From NCBI GenBank assembly GCA_036742455.1, contig DAINQU010000007.1, forward strand, positions 89,068-153,067: a DNA stretch of 64,000 nt, in the 5' to 3' direction. Origin of the DNA: CAIKZZ01 sp036742455. Its GTDB lineage: Bacteria > Pseudomonadota > Gammaproteobacteria > Steroidobacterales > Steroidobacteraceae. Position numbers and translations under genes: made by a program. Under the pieces are notes generated by a model. The model was given only the letters and a program-made list of their open reading frames with translations. It made no database searches and had not been told where the DNA came from. This document shows positions 16,279 through 25,075 of the stretch, one piece after another (position 1 is the first letter of the stretch; each line of letters begins with the position of its first letter).

Positions 16279-17943
16279 ATGACGTCTACCGTGGCTCCGT
16301 TTTTGTCAAAACGCCGGATTATTGCCGGGCCGAACTTCAATCGATGGCTGGTTCCACCGGCTGCACTCGCCGTGCACTTGTGCATTGGCATGGCATACGG
16401 CTTTTCGGTGTTCTGGAAGCCGTTACAGTCGGCGCTCCTCGGCGCCGATGGAAAGCCGCTGGCCAGCTGCGCCGCGGGGGCGGCCACGTTTGCGGATAAG
16501 TGGTCGGGCACCGTACGCGCGCTGACCGCCACCGATTGCAATTGGACCCAGTTCGATCTCGGTTGGATGTACACATTATTTTTCCTCGTGCTGGGCGTGG
16601 CTGCCGCGGTGTTCGGTGGTTGGCTCGAGCGGGTGGGACCTCGTCGCACCGGCCTAACGGCGATGGTGTGTTGGTGCGGTGGCCTCGTGCTCGGGGGTAT
16701 CGGGATTCAGCATCACTGGTTGTGGCTGATGTGGCTAGGCTCCGGTCTCATCGGCGGCATTGGATTGGGTCTCGGCTATATTTCGCCTGTTTCGACACTG
16801 ATGAAGTGGTTTCCGGACCGGCGCGGCATGGCAGCGGGTCTCGCTATTGCGGGCTTCGGCGGAGGGGCCATGATTGGCTCACCGCTCGCGACCAATTTGA
16901 TGGGCCACTTCGCGCATCCGGGGGATCCGGGTGTCGCCGCTACCTTTTTCTGCCTGGCGGCCATTTACGCCGTATTCATGACGTGGGGTAGTCTGACCTA
17001 TCGGTTGCCGGCTGCTGATTGGGAGCCCGTGGGGTACGAGCCCCCGGAGGACGAGGTCTCCGGCATTACCCAGAATCACGTCCATGTTGAGTCCGCGCAC
17101 AAGACGCCGCAGTTCTGGCTCGTGTGGCTCGTTCTTTGCATGAACGTGTCTGCCGGCATAGGCATCATCGGCGCTGCGTCACCCATGCTGCAGGAGACCT
17201 TCGGCGGCGCACTGGTAGGCCATCCAGAGCTTGCCTTTGAAGCACTCAAGCAAAACCCCGATCTACTCAAGAAGGCCGCGTCGGTCGCCGCTGGATTCGT
17301 CGGCTTACTGTCACTCTTCAACATCGCCGGTCGTTTCGTCTGGGCATCTGCGTCCGATCATTTCGGTCGACGCCGGACATACATGGTCTTCTTCGTCCTC
17401 GGCATTGCTATGTACTTGCTCGCGGCACACGTGGCCGGCACGAAGTCATTGGCTGTGTTTGTCGGTGCCTTTTGCCTTATTTCGTCCATGTATGGTGGTG
17501 GATTCGCGACGATTCCAGCGTTTCTGGCCGACCTTTTCGGTACTCATTACGTCGGGGCGATTCATGGTCGGCTGTTGACTGCTTGGTCGACAGCCGGCGT
17601 GCTTGGCCCAGTTGTCGTCAATTATTTACACGATTTGCGTGAGGAGTCGGGGTCGGTTCCGCACGATATGATCTATGGATCGATCTTCTGGGTTCTCGCG
17701 TGTCTACTCGCAATCGGTTTGTTGGCGGCACTCCTTGTGCGTCCGGTAGATGCGAAGTTCCACATGGACCCGCGCGTCATTGAAGAGGATCACCGTGCCG
17801 CGCAGGAGCATCACGCCCACGCCCATGCAACAGACTCGAGCCACGGGTCGCCCACACAGTTGGCTATTGCCTGGGCGGCGGTTGGATTGCCCATCGCGTA
17901 CGGCATCTGGGTGACGCTGCAAAAGGCATTGGTGCTGTTCTAG
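16279..17943 (+). CDS. OFA-family MFS transporter with fused His-rich tail and extra membrane helix
   Basis: 554 residues. Twelve predicted helices with the MFS loop GWLERVGPRRTG (about residues 116-128) and FDRRGMA-like WFPDRRGMAAG after helix 5. The sequence style (N-terminal GIGMAYGFSVFWKPL-like helix, GLGLGYISPVSTLMKWFPDRR) is that of the oxalate/formate antiporter (OFA) group, whose substrates include monocarboxylates. After helix 12 there is a His-rich linker (about 505-525) and a thirteenth helix (AIAWAAVGLPIAYGIW). Start is ATG 16279 after GAGGGGG. The substrate is not predictable. It is followed by a strong terminator. Confidence 0.85.
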   Translation: MTSTVAPFLSKRRIIAGPNFNRWLVPPAALAVHLCIGMAYGFSVFWKPLQSALLGADGKPLASCAAGAATFADKWSGTVRALTATDCNWTQFDLGWMYTLFFLVLGVAAAVFGGWLERVGPRRTGLTAMVCWCGGLVLGGIGIQHHWLWLMWLGSGLIGGIGLGLGYISPVSTLMKWFPDRRGMAAGLAIAGFGGGAMIGSPLATNLMGHFAHPGDPGVAATFFCLAAIYAVFMTWGSLTYRLPAADWEPVGYEPPEDEVSGITQNHVHVESAHKTPQFWLVWLVLCMNVSAGIGIIGAASPMLQETFGGALVGHPELAFEALKQNPDLLKKAASVAAGFVGLLSLFNIAGRFVWASASDHFGRRRTYMVFFVLGIAMYLLAAHVAGTKSLAVFVGAFCLISSMYGGGFATIPAFLADLFGTHYVGAIHGRLLTAWSTAGVLGPVVVNYLHDLREESGSVPHDMIYGSIFWVLACLLAIGLLAALLVRPVDAKFHMDPRVIEEDHRAAQEHHAHAHATDSSHGSPTQLAIAWAAVGLPIAYGIWVTLQKALVLF

Positions 17944-17958
17944 CAGTGTCGGGGTATC

Positions 17959-17983
17959 GGGGCGGCGCACGACGCGCCGCCCC
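17959..17983 (+). terminator. strong hairpin after the MFS gene
   Basis: A perfect 10-bp GC stem with a 5-nt loop (GGGGCGGCGC, loop ACGAC, GCGCCGCCCC) lies 16 bp past the MFS stop. The tail ATTTGG is poor in T, so termination may be incomplete, but position and stability fit a terminator. Confidence 0.7.
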
Positions 17984-18114
17984 ATTTGGCCCCTCGCGAT
18001 GGATAAGCCTGCCCCGCAATACCTGGGCGCTGTATTCGGTTTAGAATTCGCTCGACGTCGGAAGTGATCACTGCACGAGGCGGGTTTCGTCATCCCGTCG
18101 CGGAGCCCTCGACT

Positions 18115-18154
18115 ATGAGCCGGAAAAAAACCCTCTTGAACCGTGTCGGTGCCA
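18115..18154 (+). CDS. N-terminal fragment of an unknown gene, cut by a gap
   Basis: ATG 18115 after CGGAG opens a frame beginning MSRKKTLLNRVGA that runs into the N run. The basic start could be that of a signal peptide. It may belong with the 3' fragment beyond the gap, but frame and distance cannot be tested. Confidence 0.35.
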
Positions 18155-18254
18155 NNNNNNNNNNNNNNNNNNNNNNNNNNNNNNNNNNNNNNNNNNNNNN
18201 NNNNNNNNNNNNNNNNNNNNNNNNNNNNNNNNNNNNNNNNNNNNNNNNNNNNNN
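18155..18254. other. assembly gap (100 N)
   Basis: Placeholder gap between two pieces of a probable small gene. Confidence 0.99.
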
Positions 18255-18445
18255 TACACATGCCTCACTGTGCAAATCGAGCAGGCGGCGCGGTTACGCA
18301 AGGGTACATGACCGTCGTCGGCAACTTCACCTCGAAGTTGCACGGTCAAGCAAACGCATGGGTCGGGGAAATCGACAACATCCGAGTGTGTCGACTTATA
18401 GAAGGCGTCGGCGACGAGCCTAGGCCACGTCCGATTCAGCCTTAA
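18255..18445 (+). CDS. C-terminal fragment of an unknown protein
   Basis: In the frame ending at TAA 18443-18445 the sequence after the gap reads like protein, e.g. GYMTVVGNFTSKLHG followed by NAWVGEIDNIRVCRLI. The other two frames stop early or are rich in Arg. No family recognised. From its end to the end of the GH32 gene (18446-18619) I see nothing. Confidence 0.4.
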
Positions 18446-18619
18446 CGGGTTGGGAAGATCGGTACGGCATTGGCGGGGTCGGGCTCGGTGCCACGCTACG
18501 CTGACAAGACGCGGATCCACCGCGCGACAACGCCTATCCGCTAGCGCTGGCTGTACCGTTTCGTTGTGTGTTCTGTGGGGTTCCCGATGCGCGGTCACTC
18601 CGTCTCGCGGACGGTCTGA

Positions 18620-20239
18620 TCACGGAGGCGGTTGCGCCTCATCAGCCGAACCACCCCACACCGACCGTAACGCAGTGACTCGGGCGGCCTCGAAAGCCAC
18701 TGCGTCCGTTCCGGTGATGTCGATGCGATCAAACAGTTCGTTCGGGAACACCAGAGCCGTGAGATCGGTTGCGCCATCATCCAGAAAAATCTCGACCGAC
18801 GAACGATCCACGAGGATGCGTGCCGTAAACGATCCCATTTCGGGCATTGAAAACGGCGCGATGTTCCGGGTTGTAAACGCCGGATCAAAATCGACGACGC
18901 CCGATCGGCTGCGATCAAACTCCATTTGCTTCGCCATCGGGTCCATCCTCAGAACCACCGATTGTCCACGCTGATTCTGAAGTCGCAATTCAATGGGCTC
19001 GCGGCCTAATCCGCTGACGACGAGATTAAATTCCAACGCCGGTATCGTCACCGGATCCAGATGGAGCAATTCGGGAGCGATGAGTGTGCGCACATGCGCG
19101 GCTTCTACCGAGCGAAATCCTAAGGATTCCACCGCTGGAATAGGGGTAGCCGTCATTTGGTAATGACCTCGGTTGCTGCGCAGATGCAACTCCCGGGGAA
19201 TCGCCATGACGCCGCGCCATGGCGACGTCGGTACTTTCACTGCGTAACGCCAGTCGTTCATCCAACCGAGCAGGACGGGTGGCTCCGAGTTGGCATGACC
19301 GTCGCGGCTCCAAGTGACGGCAGCGTAGTAATCCGGACCGTAGTCGAGCCATTGCGCTTTGGCGTCTCCGGCTTCTTCGATAAACCGATGTCCGTCGAAG
19401 TGCCCTACAAAATATTGGGTGCCCCCTCCTCCGGCCGGACCACCGGGGTTCGTGCTCACGAGCAGCACGTCCCGCTCATCGCCGGTCGGTTCCAGCGCCA
19501 TCCTCAACAGGTCAGGGCATTCCCATACGCCGCCGTGCGCCCCCGTGCCAACGCCGAAGTCACTTTCATAGTTCCAGTCTTTCAGGTTCGAGGACGAGTA
19601 AAACTCGACGTGATCGGTGGCCACGAGCGTCATGATCCAACGCTGTGTCGGCTCAAACCACTGGACGTGAGGGTCGCGGAAATTCCGGTTCCCGCGATTT
19701 TCGAGCACGACGTCCGGGTACTTCGTAAATGTCTTACCGTGGTCAAGACTGTACGCGAGCCCTTGGGACTCCACTGCAGTCCCATGCTGCGCCTCTATCC
19801 GATGATCATGATAGGTGAATATGGCGATCACTGATGACTCGCCAGCTGGGGCTAAACCGGCCGTATTGTGGATATCGACGACCGCGCTGCCAGAGAATAT
19901 GGCGCCGTGATCGTCCGGTCCGAGCACCCACGGATAGGTCGCCCAGTGCAGTAAGTCTTCGCTATCGGCATGGCCCCAATGCATCGGGCCCCAGACCAAG
20001 GAATACGGATGGTATTGGTAGTACAACTGATATCGCCCACCGACCTGAACCAACCCATTTGGGTCGTTCATCCAATGCTCGGGAGGTGAATAATGAATCT
20101 GCGGTCGAAACGGTTCGTTGTAGAGCGCCGGATCGGCGCCACCGGTGGCGGCGCCCGCACTCAGGCAAACCGAGAGAACGGCACCGATCGTGCTCAGGAT
20201 TACCGCCGGTGCGTTGCGCAGCAGCAGTATGGATTGCAT
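18620..20239 (-). CDS. secreted glycoside hydrolase family 32 (levanase/fructan hydrolase)
   Basis: Cleaves beta-fructosides (levan, inulin or sucrose). From ATG 20239 the protein has a signal peptide (about residues 1-31), then the five-bladed propeller with all three catalytic motifs: WMNDPNG at 56-62 (nucleophile Asp59), FRDP at 187-190 (transition-state Asp189) and ECP at 240-242 (acid/base Glu240). A C-terminal beta-sandwich follows from about residue 365. At 539 residues it is a full enzyme. No fructose transporter, kinase or regulator lies nearby. Export suggests use of external fructans. An upstream ATG would add 15 basic residues. Confidence 0.92.
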   Translation of the reverse strand: MQSILLLRNAPAVILSTIGAVLSVCLSAGAATGGADPALYNEPFRPQIHYSPPEHWMNDPNGLVQVGGRYQLYYQYHPYSLVWGPMHWGHADSEDLLHWATYPWVLGPDDHGAIFSGSAVVDIHNTAGLAPAGESSVIAIFTYHDHRIEAQHGTAVESQGLAYSLDHGKTFTKYPDVVLENRGNRNFRDPHVQWFEPTQRWIMTLVATDHVEFYSSSNLKDWNYESDFGVGTGAHGGVWECPDLLRMALEPTGDERDVLLVSTNPGGPAGGGGTQYFVGHFDGHRFIEEAGDAKAQWLDYGPDYYAAVTWSRDGHANSEPPVLLGWMNDWRYAVKVPTSPWRGVMAIPRELHLRSNRGHYQMTATPIPAVESLGFRSVEAAHVRTLIAPELLHLDPVTIPALEFNLVVSGLGREPIELRLQNQRGQSVVLRMDPMAKQMEFDRSRSGVVDFDPAFTTRNIAPFSMPEMGSFTARILVDRSSVEIFLDDGATDLTALVFPNELFDRIDITGTDAVAFEAARVTALRSVWGGSADEAQPPP

Positions 20240-20312
20240 GAATTGGGCCACGCGTTTACTCCGGCGCCGTATTCCCGACACCACGGCAGTCTACCGGTCG
20301 TAGAATAGCGCC

Positions 20313-21848
20313 ATGAGCGATGAGACACGACAACCTACGGATATCCGTCCGGATCTGGACGCATGCCTGCGCGTACTGCGTGCGGTGGAACGCGACCGAG
20401 GGCTGCTCTCGCAACTCTCGCAGGCAGAACGCCGCGACCTGCTGACGGTGGCGGGACTCGTTTCGAAGCCCGAGCGACATGATCTCGTCAAAATGGCCAA
20501 GGCGCTCAGGAGGGCGGATCGTCAGGAGGCAAGGCGGCGAGATCGTGAAGCGATCGAACAGGCCGGTCTTCGAGTTCAGCGCCGCGCGGAGGTTTACACC
20601 CCGCTGTGGTTGGAGCCGCCTAAAGCCGACGACCTTGAATCGGCCCGGCCAGAATTGGGATCGGCGCGTGGATGTTACGTCTGCAAGACGCCGTTCACGG
20701 TGGTGCATCGCTATTACGACTCGATGTGCACACAGTGCGGCGATTTTAATTATGCGAAGCGGAGTCAAACCGCGGATCTCACCGGCCAATACGCTCTCGT
20801 AACGGGTGCACGCGTGAAGATCGGGTATCAGGCCGCCCTCTTGCTCTTGCGTGCCGGCGCTCACGTGGTGGTAGTGACTCGCTTTCCGGTAGATGCCGCA
20901 CAGCGGTATGCGCGCGAAGCGGATTTTGAATCGTTTCGGTCCCGCCTTCATATACACGGCGTCGATTTGCGGCACACACCGAGTGTCGAACTTTTCGCCC
21001 GATTTCTGGCAGAGCGCCTTCCCCGACTGGACCACATCGTAAACAACGCCTGTCAAACGGTACGTCGCCCCGCCGGGTTCTTTGCTCACTTGCTCGAGGT
21101 GGAGTCGGCGCCCATGGAATCGCTGCCCAGCACGTGGCGATCGACGCTGCAGAGCCACCAACTCCTCGTCAACCGACTGGCCGATACGACGGCGTCTCAT
21201 GGCCGTGCGCTTATCGGCGCCGGCCAGAGTAGTCCCGGTGAAGGCATCTTACAAAGCGCACGACTGTCGCAACGACGTTATCTGGACGAGGATTATTTAG
21301 ACGGCGAGGCTGTGTTTCCACGCGGTAAATTGGACGAGGATCGACAGCAAGTTGACTTGCGCGCGGTCAACAGTTGGCGGCTCCGTTTGCACGAGGTCGA
21401 AACACCCGAATTGCTCGAGGTACAACTCGTCAACGCGATCGCGCCTTACATCCTGAACGCGCGATTGCGACCGCTGATGGCATCGACCGTCGGCAATCAC
21501 AAGCACATCGTGAATGTCAGCGCGATGGAGGGGCAATTTTATCGCCCCACGAAAACCGACAAGCATCCCCATACCAACATGGCGAAAGCGGCGCTCAACA
21601 TGATGACCCGCACCAGCGCTCCGGACTATCTCAAGGATGGCATTCACATGAATGCCGTGGATACCGGTTGGGTGACCGACGAGGATCCTGCCGTCCATGC
21701 GGCGCGTAAGGCCGAGGAAGGATTTGCGCCGCCGCTCGATATCATTGATGGGGCGGCTCGCATCATTGATCCTATTTTTGACGGTGCGAACACCGGGCAT
21801 CATGTCTGGGGGCAGTTTCTAAAAGATTATCGGTCCGCGCCATGGTGA
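20313..21848 (+). CDS. SDR-type oxidoreductase with an N-terminal Cys4 zinc ribbon
   Basis: 511 residues in three parts. A charged helical region (1-110) comes first. Next is a Cys4 ribbon with C121-x2-C124 and C139-x2-C142. Last is a short-chain dehydrogenase domain from about 153, with TGARVKIG at 164-171 (nucleotide loop) and IVNNACQ in place of NNAG. The usual YxxxK is not seen: the matching place reads HTNMAK, with Thr where Tyr is expected and Lys kept. The MNAVDTGWV segment follows. I have seen this architecture as a conserved bacterial family, function unknown to me. Reduction of a ketone or aldehyde is therefore doubtful. Confidence 0.8.
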   Translation: MSDETRQPTDIRPDLDACLRVLRAVERDRGLLSQLSQAERRDLLTVAGLVSKPERHDLVKMAKALRRADRQEARRRDREAIEQAGLRVQRRAEVYTPLWLEPPKADDLESARPELGSARGCYVCKTPFTVVHRYYDSMCTQCGDFNYAKRSQTADLTGQYALVTGARVKIGYQAALLLLRAGAHVVVVTRFPVDAAQRYAREADFESFRSRLHIHGVDLRHTPSVELFARFLAERLPRLDHIVNNACQTVRRPAGFFAHLLEVESAPMESLPSTWRSTLQSHQLLVNRLADTTASHGRALIGAGQSSPGEGILQSARLSQRRYLDEDYLDGEAVFPRGKLDEDRQQVDLRAVNSWRLRLHEVETPELLEVQLVNAIAPYILNARLRPLMASTVGNHKHIVNVSAMEGQFYRPTKTDKHPHTNMAKAALNMMTRTSAPDYLKDGIHMNAVDTGWVTDEDPAVHAARKAEEGFAPPLDIIDGAARIIDPIFDGANTGHHVWGQFLKDYRSAPW

Positions 21849-21936
21849 CGGGCGGGACAGCGATGACTAGCCAGGGGCTTGAGCCCAACGGGTCGCCGCA
21901 CGACGGTCATAACAACAGTGAGCGGCAGGGCATTCG

Positions 21937-22368
21937 ATGCTAGACCTTCACATTCGGTTGCGGATCGACCTGGGTCCGGGACGATCGATCGGTCCCGGTA
22001 AAATCGACCTGCTGGAGCCGCTGGACCGGACCGGATCGCTGGCACAGGCGGCCCGTGAATTGGATATGAGTTATCGGCGCGCCTGGCTGTTGCTGAAGTC
22101 AGTGAACGAATTGACAGGGTCTCCCGTCGTCACGTCGATCAAGGGCGGGGCGGGGGGAGGCGGCGCCACGTTGACGGACCATGGGCGGGCTCTGATTGAC
22201 GCTTTTCGCGCGGTGGAGAGCGCCGCCTCGGCAAAAGCGCTGCAGCAGTTCAAGTCCTTCTCCGTTGTAGACGACGGCGCGGATGATGTTGGGATTCGGC
22301 GACTGCCGCGCTCAGGCACTGCGCAGCGCAAACCGCAGCAGAACGCACGCACGGCACGCCCCGGTTGA
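21937..22368 (+). CDS. ModE-like winged-helix DNA-binding protein (N-terminal domain only)
   Basis: 143 residues. The winged helix (about 15-100) matches the ModE N-terminal domain: KIDLLEPLDRTGSLAQAARELDMSYRRAWLLL, with helix-turn-helix near 35-52, and the glycine-rich wing (GGAGGGGATLTDHG) around 75. The molybdate-binding TOBE/Mop domains of full ModE are missing, as in the short LysR/ModE-like regulators. No molybdate transporter is nearby. The frame overlaps the start region of the next gene. Confidence 0.8.
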   Translation: MLDLHIRLRIDLGPGRSIGPGKIDLLEPLDRTGSLAQAARELDMSYRRAWLLLKSVNELTGSPVVTSIKGGAGGGGATLTDHGRALIDAFRAVESAASAKALQQFKSFSVVDDGADDVGIRRLPRSGTAQRKPQQNARTARPG

Positions 22369-22418
22369 ATGAACCGCGTCGACGCGACGTGCTCACGACA
22401 GAAATTACGGGAGGCTCC

Positions 22419-23732
22419 ATGACTCAAATTAGATTCGCCGCTATTTTTTTGGCCTCACTCTGCCTGAGTGGAATTGCGATGGCTGCAGATCATCCGAAGG
22501 ATGCTAATACGGCCTACGTCGTGCACGCCCGATATCTTTTCGATGGCGTGAGCGGGCAACTTTCGGATGACGCGACGGTTGTGGTCGAAAAAGGGCGCAT
22601 TACGGGCATTGGAGCGTCGGCGCATATTCCGGAGCATGCCGTCCGTATCGAACTCGGCGATGCCACGCTGACACCGGGATTCATTGACTCGCATGTTCAT
22701 CTCGGCGATGAAGACTCAGGCAATTCCTACAAGGACTTTTATGACGGCATGCTCCGCTTGCCGGCCGAGGAGTCTTTTTACGCTGAGAGGAACGGGCGCG
22801 TCACATTAGAAGCTGGCTTCACGACCGTTCGCGTTCTGGGGACCAGCGATTGGGTGGATTTAGCGCTGCGCAATGCCATCGATGGTGGGCTCGTCGTGGG
22901 GCCCCGTATCGTCGCAGCGGCGCACGCCATCGGAACGCCTGGGGGTCATTGCGATGCACCGCCATTCCCGCCCGATCGCGTCAAGCCACTCAGTGAGGTT
23001 GACGGTATTTGCTCAGGTCCCGAATCCTGCCGATCAGCCGTCCGAGCGCAGATGAAATGGGGCGCCGATGTCATCAAGATCTGTGCATCCGGCGGGGTGT
23101 TCTCGGAGTCCGATCCACTCAAAGTGCCGCAACTCACTGCGGCGGAACTGGACGCTATTATTGGAGAGGCTCACCGCTGGGGTCGAAAGGTGGCTGCGCA
23201 TGCCCATGGCGATGAGGCCGCACGTCTCGCGGTCGACGCAGGCATTGACTCCATTGAGCACGGCACCTTTCTCAGCCCAGAGACGATGCGGCTGATGAAA
23301 CAAAAGGGTGTTTACTTAGTACCCACTCGCATGGCCGCATGGTGGTCGAGTTCGCACGCCGACGGATACCCACCCGCAATTGCGAAGAAGGCCCGGGCCA
23401 TTGGCGAGGCTCATCTCGCCATGTTCAAAGAAGCCGTGCGCATCGGCGTTCCGATCGCCTTCGGTACCGACTCCGGCGTGAGCCCGCACGGACAAAATGC
23501 CCACGAATTCAGTTTGATGGTGGACGCGGGAATGTCGCCGAGTGCGGCGCTGCTCTCGGCCACCCGGGACGCATCGCGCCTACTGGGTGTTGATCAAGAG
23601 ACCGGGGCCATTACGATCGGGCGTAGCGCCGATCTCGTCGCCGTGCCCGGTAACGTGCTGGAGCACATTGCCTCAACAGAACATCCGCTCTTCGTAATGG
23701 CGCGTGGGCATGTGGCCGTCACGCCCCCGTAA
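22419..23732 (+). CDS. secreted metal-dependent amidohydrolase
   Basis: 437 residues from ATG 22419, preceded by GGGAGG. A signal peptide (to IAMA, about residue 22) is followed by a small beta-domain and a TIM barrel of the amidohydrolase superfamily. Metal ligands visible are SHVH near residue 89, the bridging Lys in DVIKICASGG near 224, His in AAHAHGDEA near 264 and SIEHG near 284, and Asp in AFGTDSG near 351. It resembles the imidazolonepropionase / Xaa-Pro-dipeptidase-like exported group that cleaves cyclic amides or N-acyl amino acids. Substrate unknown. Confidence 0.88.
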   Translation: MTQIRFAAIFLASLCLSGIAMAADHPKDANTAYVVHARYLFDGVSGQLSDDATVVVEKGRITGIGASAHIPEHAVRIELGDATLTPGFIDSHVHLGDEDSGNSYKDFYDGMLRLPAEESFYAERNGRVTLEAGFTTVRVLGTSDWVDLALRNAIDGGLVVGPRIVAAAHAIGTPGGHCDAPPFPPDRVKPLSEVDGICSGPESCRSAVRAQMKWGADVIKICASGGVFSESDPLKVPQLTAAELDAIIGEAHRWGRKVAAHAHGDEAARLAVDAGIDSIEHGTFLSPETMRLMKQKGVYLVPTRMAAWWSSSHADGYPPAIAKKARAIGEAHLAMFKEAVRIGVPIAFGTDSGVSPHGQNAHEFSLMVDAGMSPSAALLSATRDASRLLGVDQETGAITIGRSADLVAVPGNVLEHIASTEHPLFVMARGHVAVTPP

Positions 23733-23779
23733 CCGACTCGTGGGAACTCGGCACCTCGCCTGCGGTCTGTAGACAGACT

Positions 23780-25027
23780 GTGGATCGTTCTTTCCAATCA
23801 TTCGCTGCTGTCACGGCGCTGCTGGGTGCCGGCGTATTTTCGGCCATCGCATCGGCCGAGTCCGTCGGAATGCCGGGCGCATTGGGCTCATACGCGATGG
23901 CCCGGGATGGCTCCGGGACCAGTTGGTTGCCGGACACCTCACCGATGGAGGCACTGCACGGCGCTTACGGCGATTGGATGACCATGCTGCACGGCAGCTT
24001 GGTTCTTGCAGACACTCAGCAGAGTGGACCCCGGGGTGCAGCCGCCACGTTTAGCGAGAGCATGATCATGGGCTCCGCCCGCCGAGACATCGGCGATTCG
24101 GCTTTCACCGCACGGGCCATGATGTCTGCAGACCCAATCAATGGGGCGGCAGGTTACCCCTTACTGCTTCAGACCGGCGAAACCGCGAACGGACGCGATC
24201 CATTGGTGGATCGTCAACACCCGCATAATTTGGTCATGGAATTGGCGCTCACCTATTCGAAGTCCCTGACCCGTCTCGCATCTTGGTTTGTGTATGCGGC
24301 CCCGGTCGGGGAACCCGCCTTAGGGCCGCCGGTGTTTATGCACCGGCGTTCATCGGATGCGGACCCGGAAGCACCTCTGTCACACCACCATCTGGATGCC
24401 ACGCACGTCTCATTCGGGGTGGTGACCGCGGGGCTCGTGGCCGGCCGCTGGAAGATCGAGGCCTCGACCTTCAACGGTCGAGAACCGGACCAGCATCGTT
24501 CGGCGTTCGAATGGCGCCCTCTCGACTCGTGGTCGACGCGGCTGTCGTTCAATCCCGTCCCTAGCCTGGCGCTACAGATCAGCACGTCACGACTGCAAAG
24601 TCCGGAAAGCCTGCATCCAGAGATCGCCGTCAAGCGCTCTACGGCGTCCGTACTGCACGAGGCTTCTATCGGGTCGTGGCAGGCGTCAACGACGTTGGCG
24701 TTTGGACGCAACAGCCCGACGGCCGGTTGGCGCACGGATGCGTGGCTCGCGGACGAAGCGCTGCGCTGGGGTGATGGTCAGGTACTGTACGGACGCGTGG
24801 AGCGGGTGGGGTACGACGAATTGCCGGGGGTTCCAGAGCTGACCCAGTCGCCCGTGATCGTTAAACGGAGCCTCGGGTACCAAGCCGATATCGCCCGTTG
24901 GGGGGTCTTGCGGTTTTCGCTCGGGGTGGTCGGAAGTCGCTTTGCGATTCCCAATCCGTTGGTGACTCGTTACGGCGTGGCTCCGGACAGTTGGACCGTT
25001 TATATGCGCGCTCGCGTCGCGCCGTAG
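23780..25027 (+). CDS. exported protein of unknown function, likely beta-barrel
   Basis: 415 residues with a signal peptide (to IASA, about residue 26) from a GTG start; the ribosome-binding site is weak. The body is rich in alternating aromatic/polar strands, with landmarks SWLPDTSPM, MLHGSL, RQHPHNLVMEL and FNGREPDQHR. I recall such sequences as conserved hypothetical outer-membrane proteins, at times near metal-resistance genes, but no such genes are here. Function unknown. Confidence 0.7.
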   Translation: MDRSFQSFAAVTALLGAGVFSAIASAESVGMPGALGSYAMARDGSGTSWLPDTSPMEALHGAYGDWMTMLHGSLVLADTQQSGPRGAAATFSESMIMGSARRDIGDSAFTARAMMSADPINGAAGYPLLLQTGETANGRDPLVDRQHPHNLVMELALTYSKSLTRLASWFVYAAPVGEPALGPPVFMHRRSSDADPEAPLSHHHLDATHVSFGVVTAGLVAGRWKIEASTFNGREPDQHRSAFEWRPLDSWSTRLSFNPVPSLALQISTSRLQSPESLHPEIAVKRSTASVLHEASIGSWQASTTLAFGRNSPTAGWRTDAWLADEALRWGDGQVLYGRVERVGYDELPGVPELTQSPVIVKRSLGYQADIARWGVLRFSLGVVGSRFAIPNPLVTRYGVAPDSWTVYMRARVAP

Positions 25028-25075
25028 GCAGGTCGGTATACTGAGCAGGGTCGCCGTCTAGGTTGAGGTTCTTCC

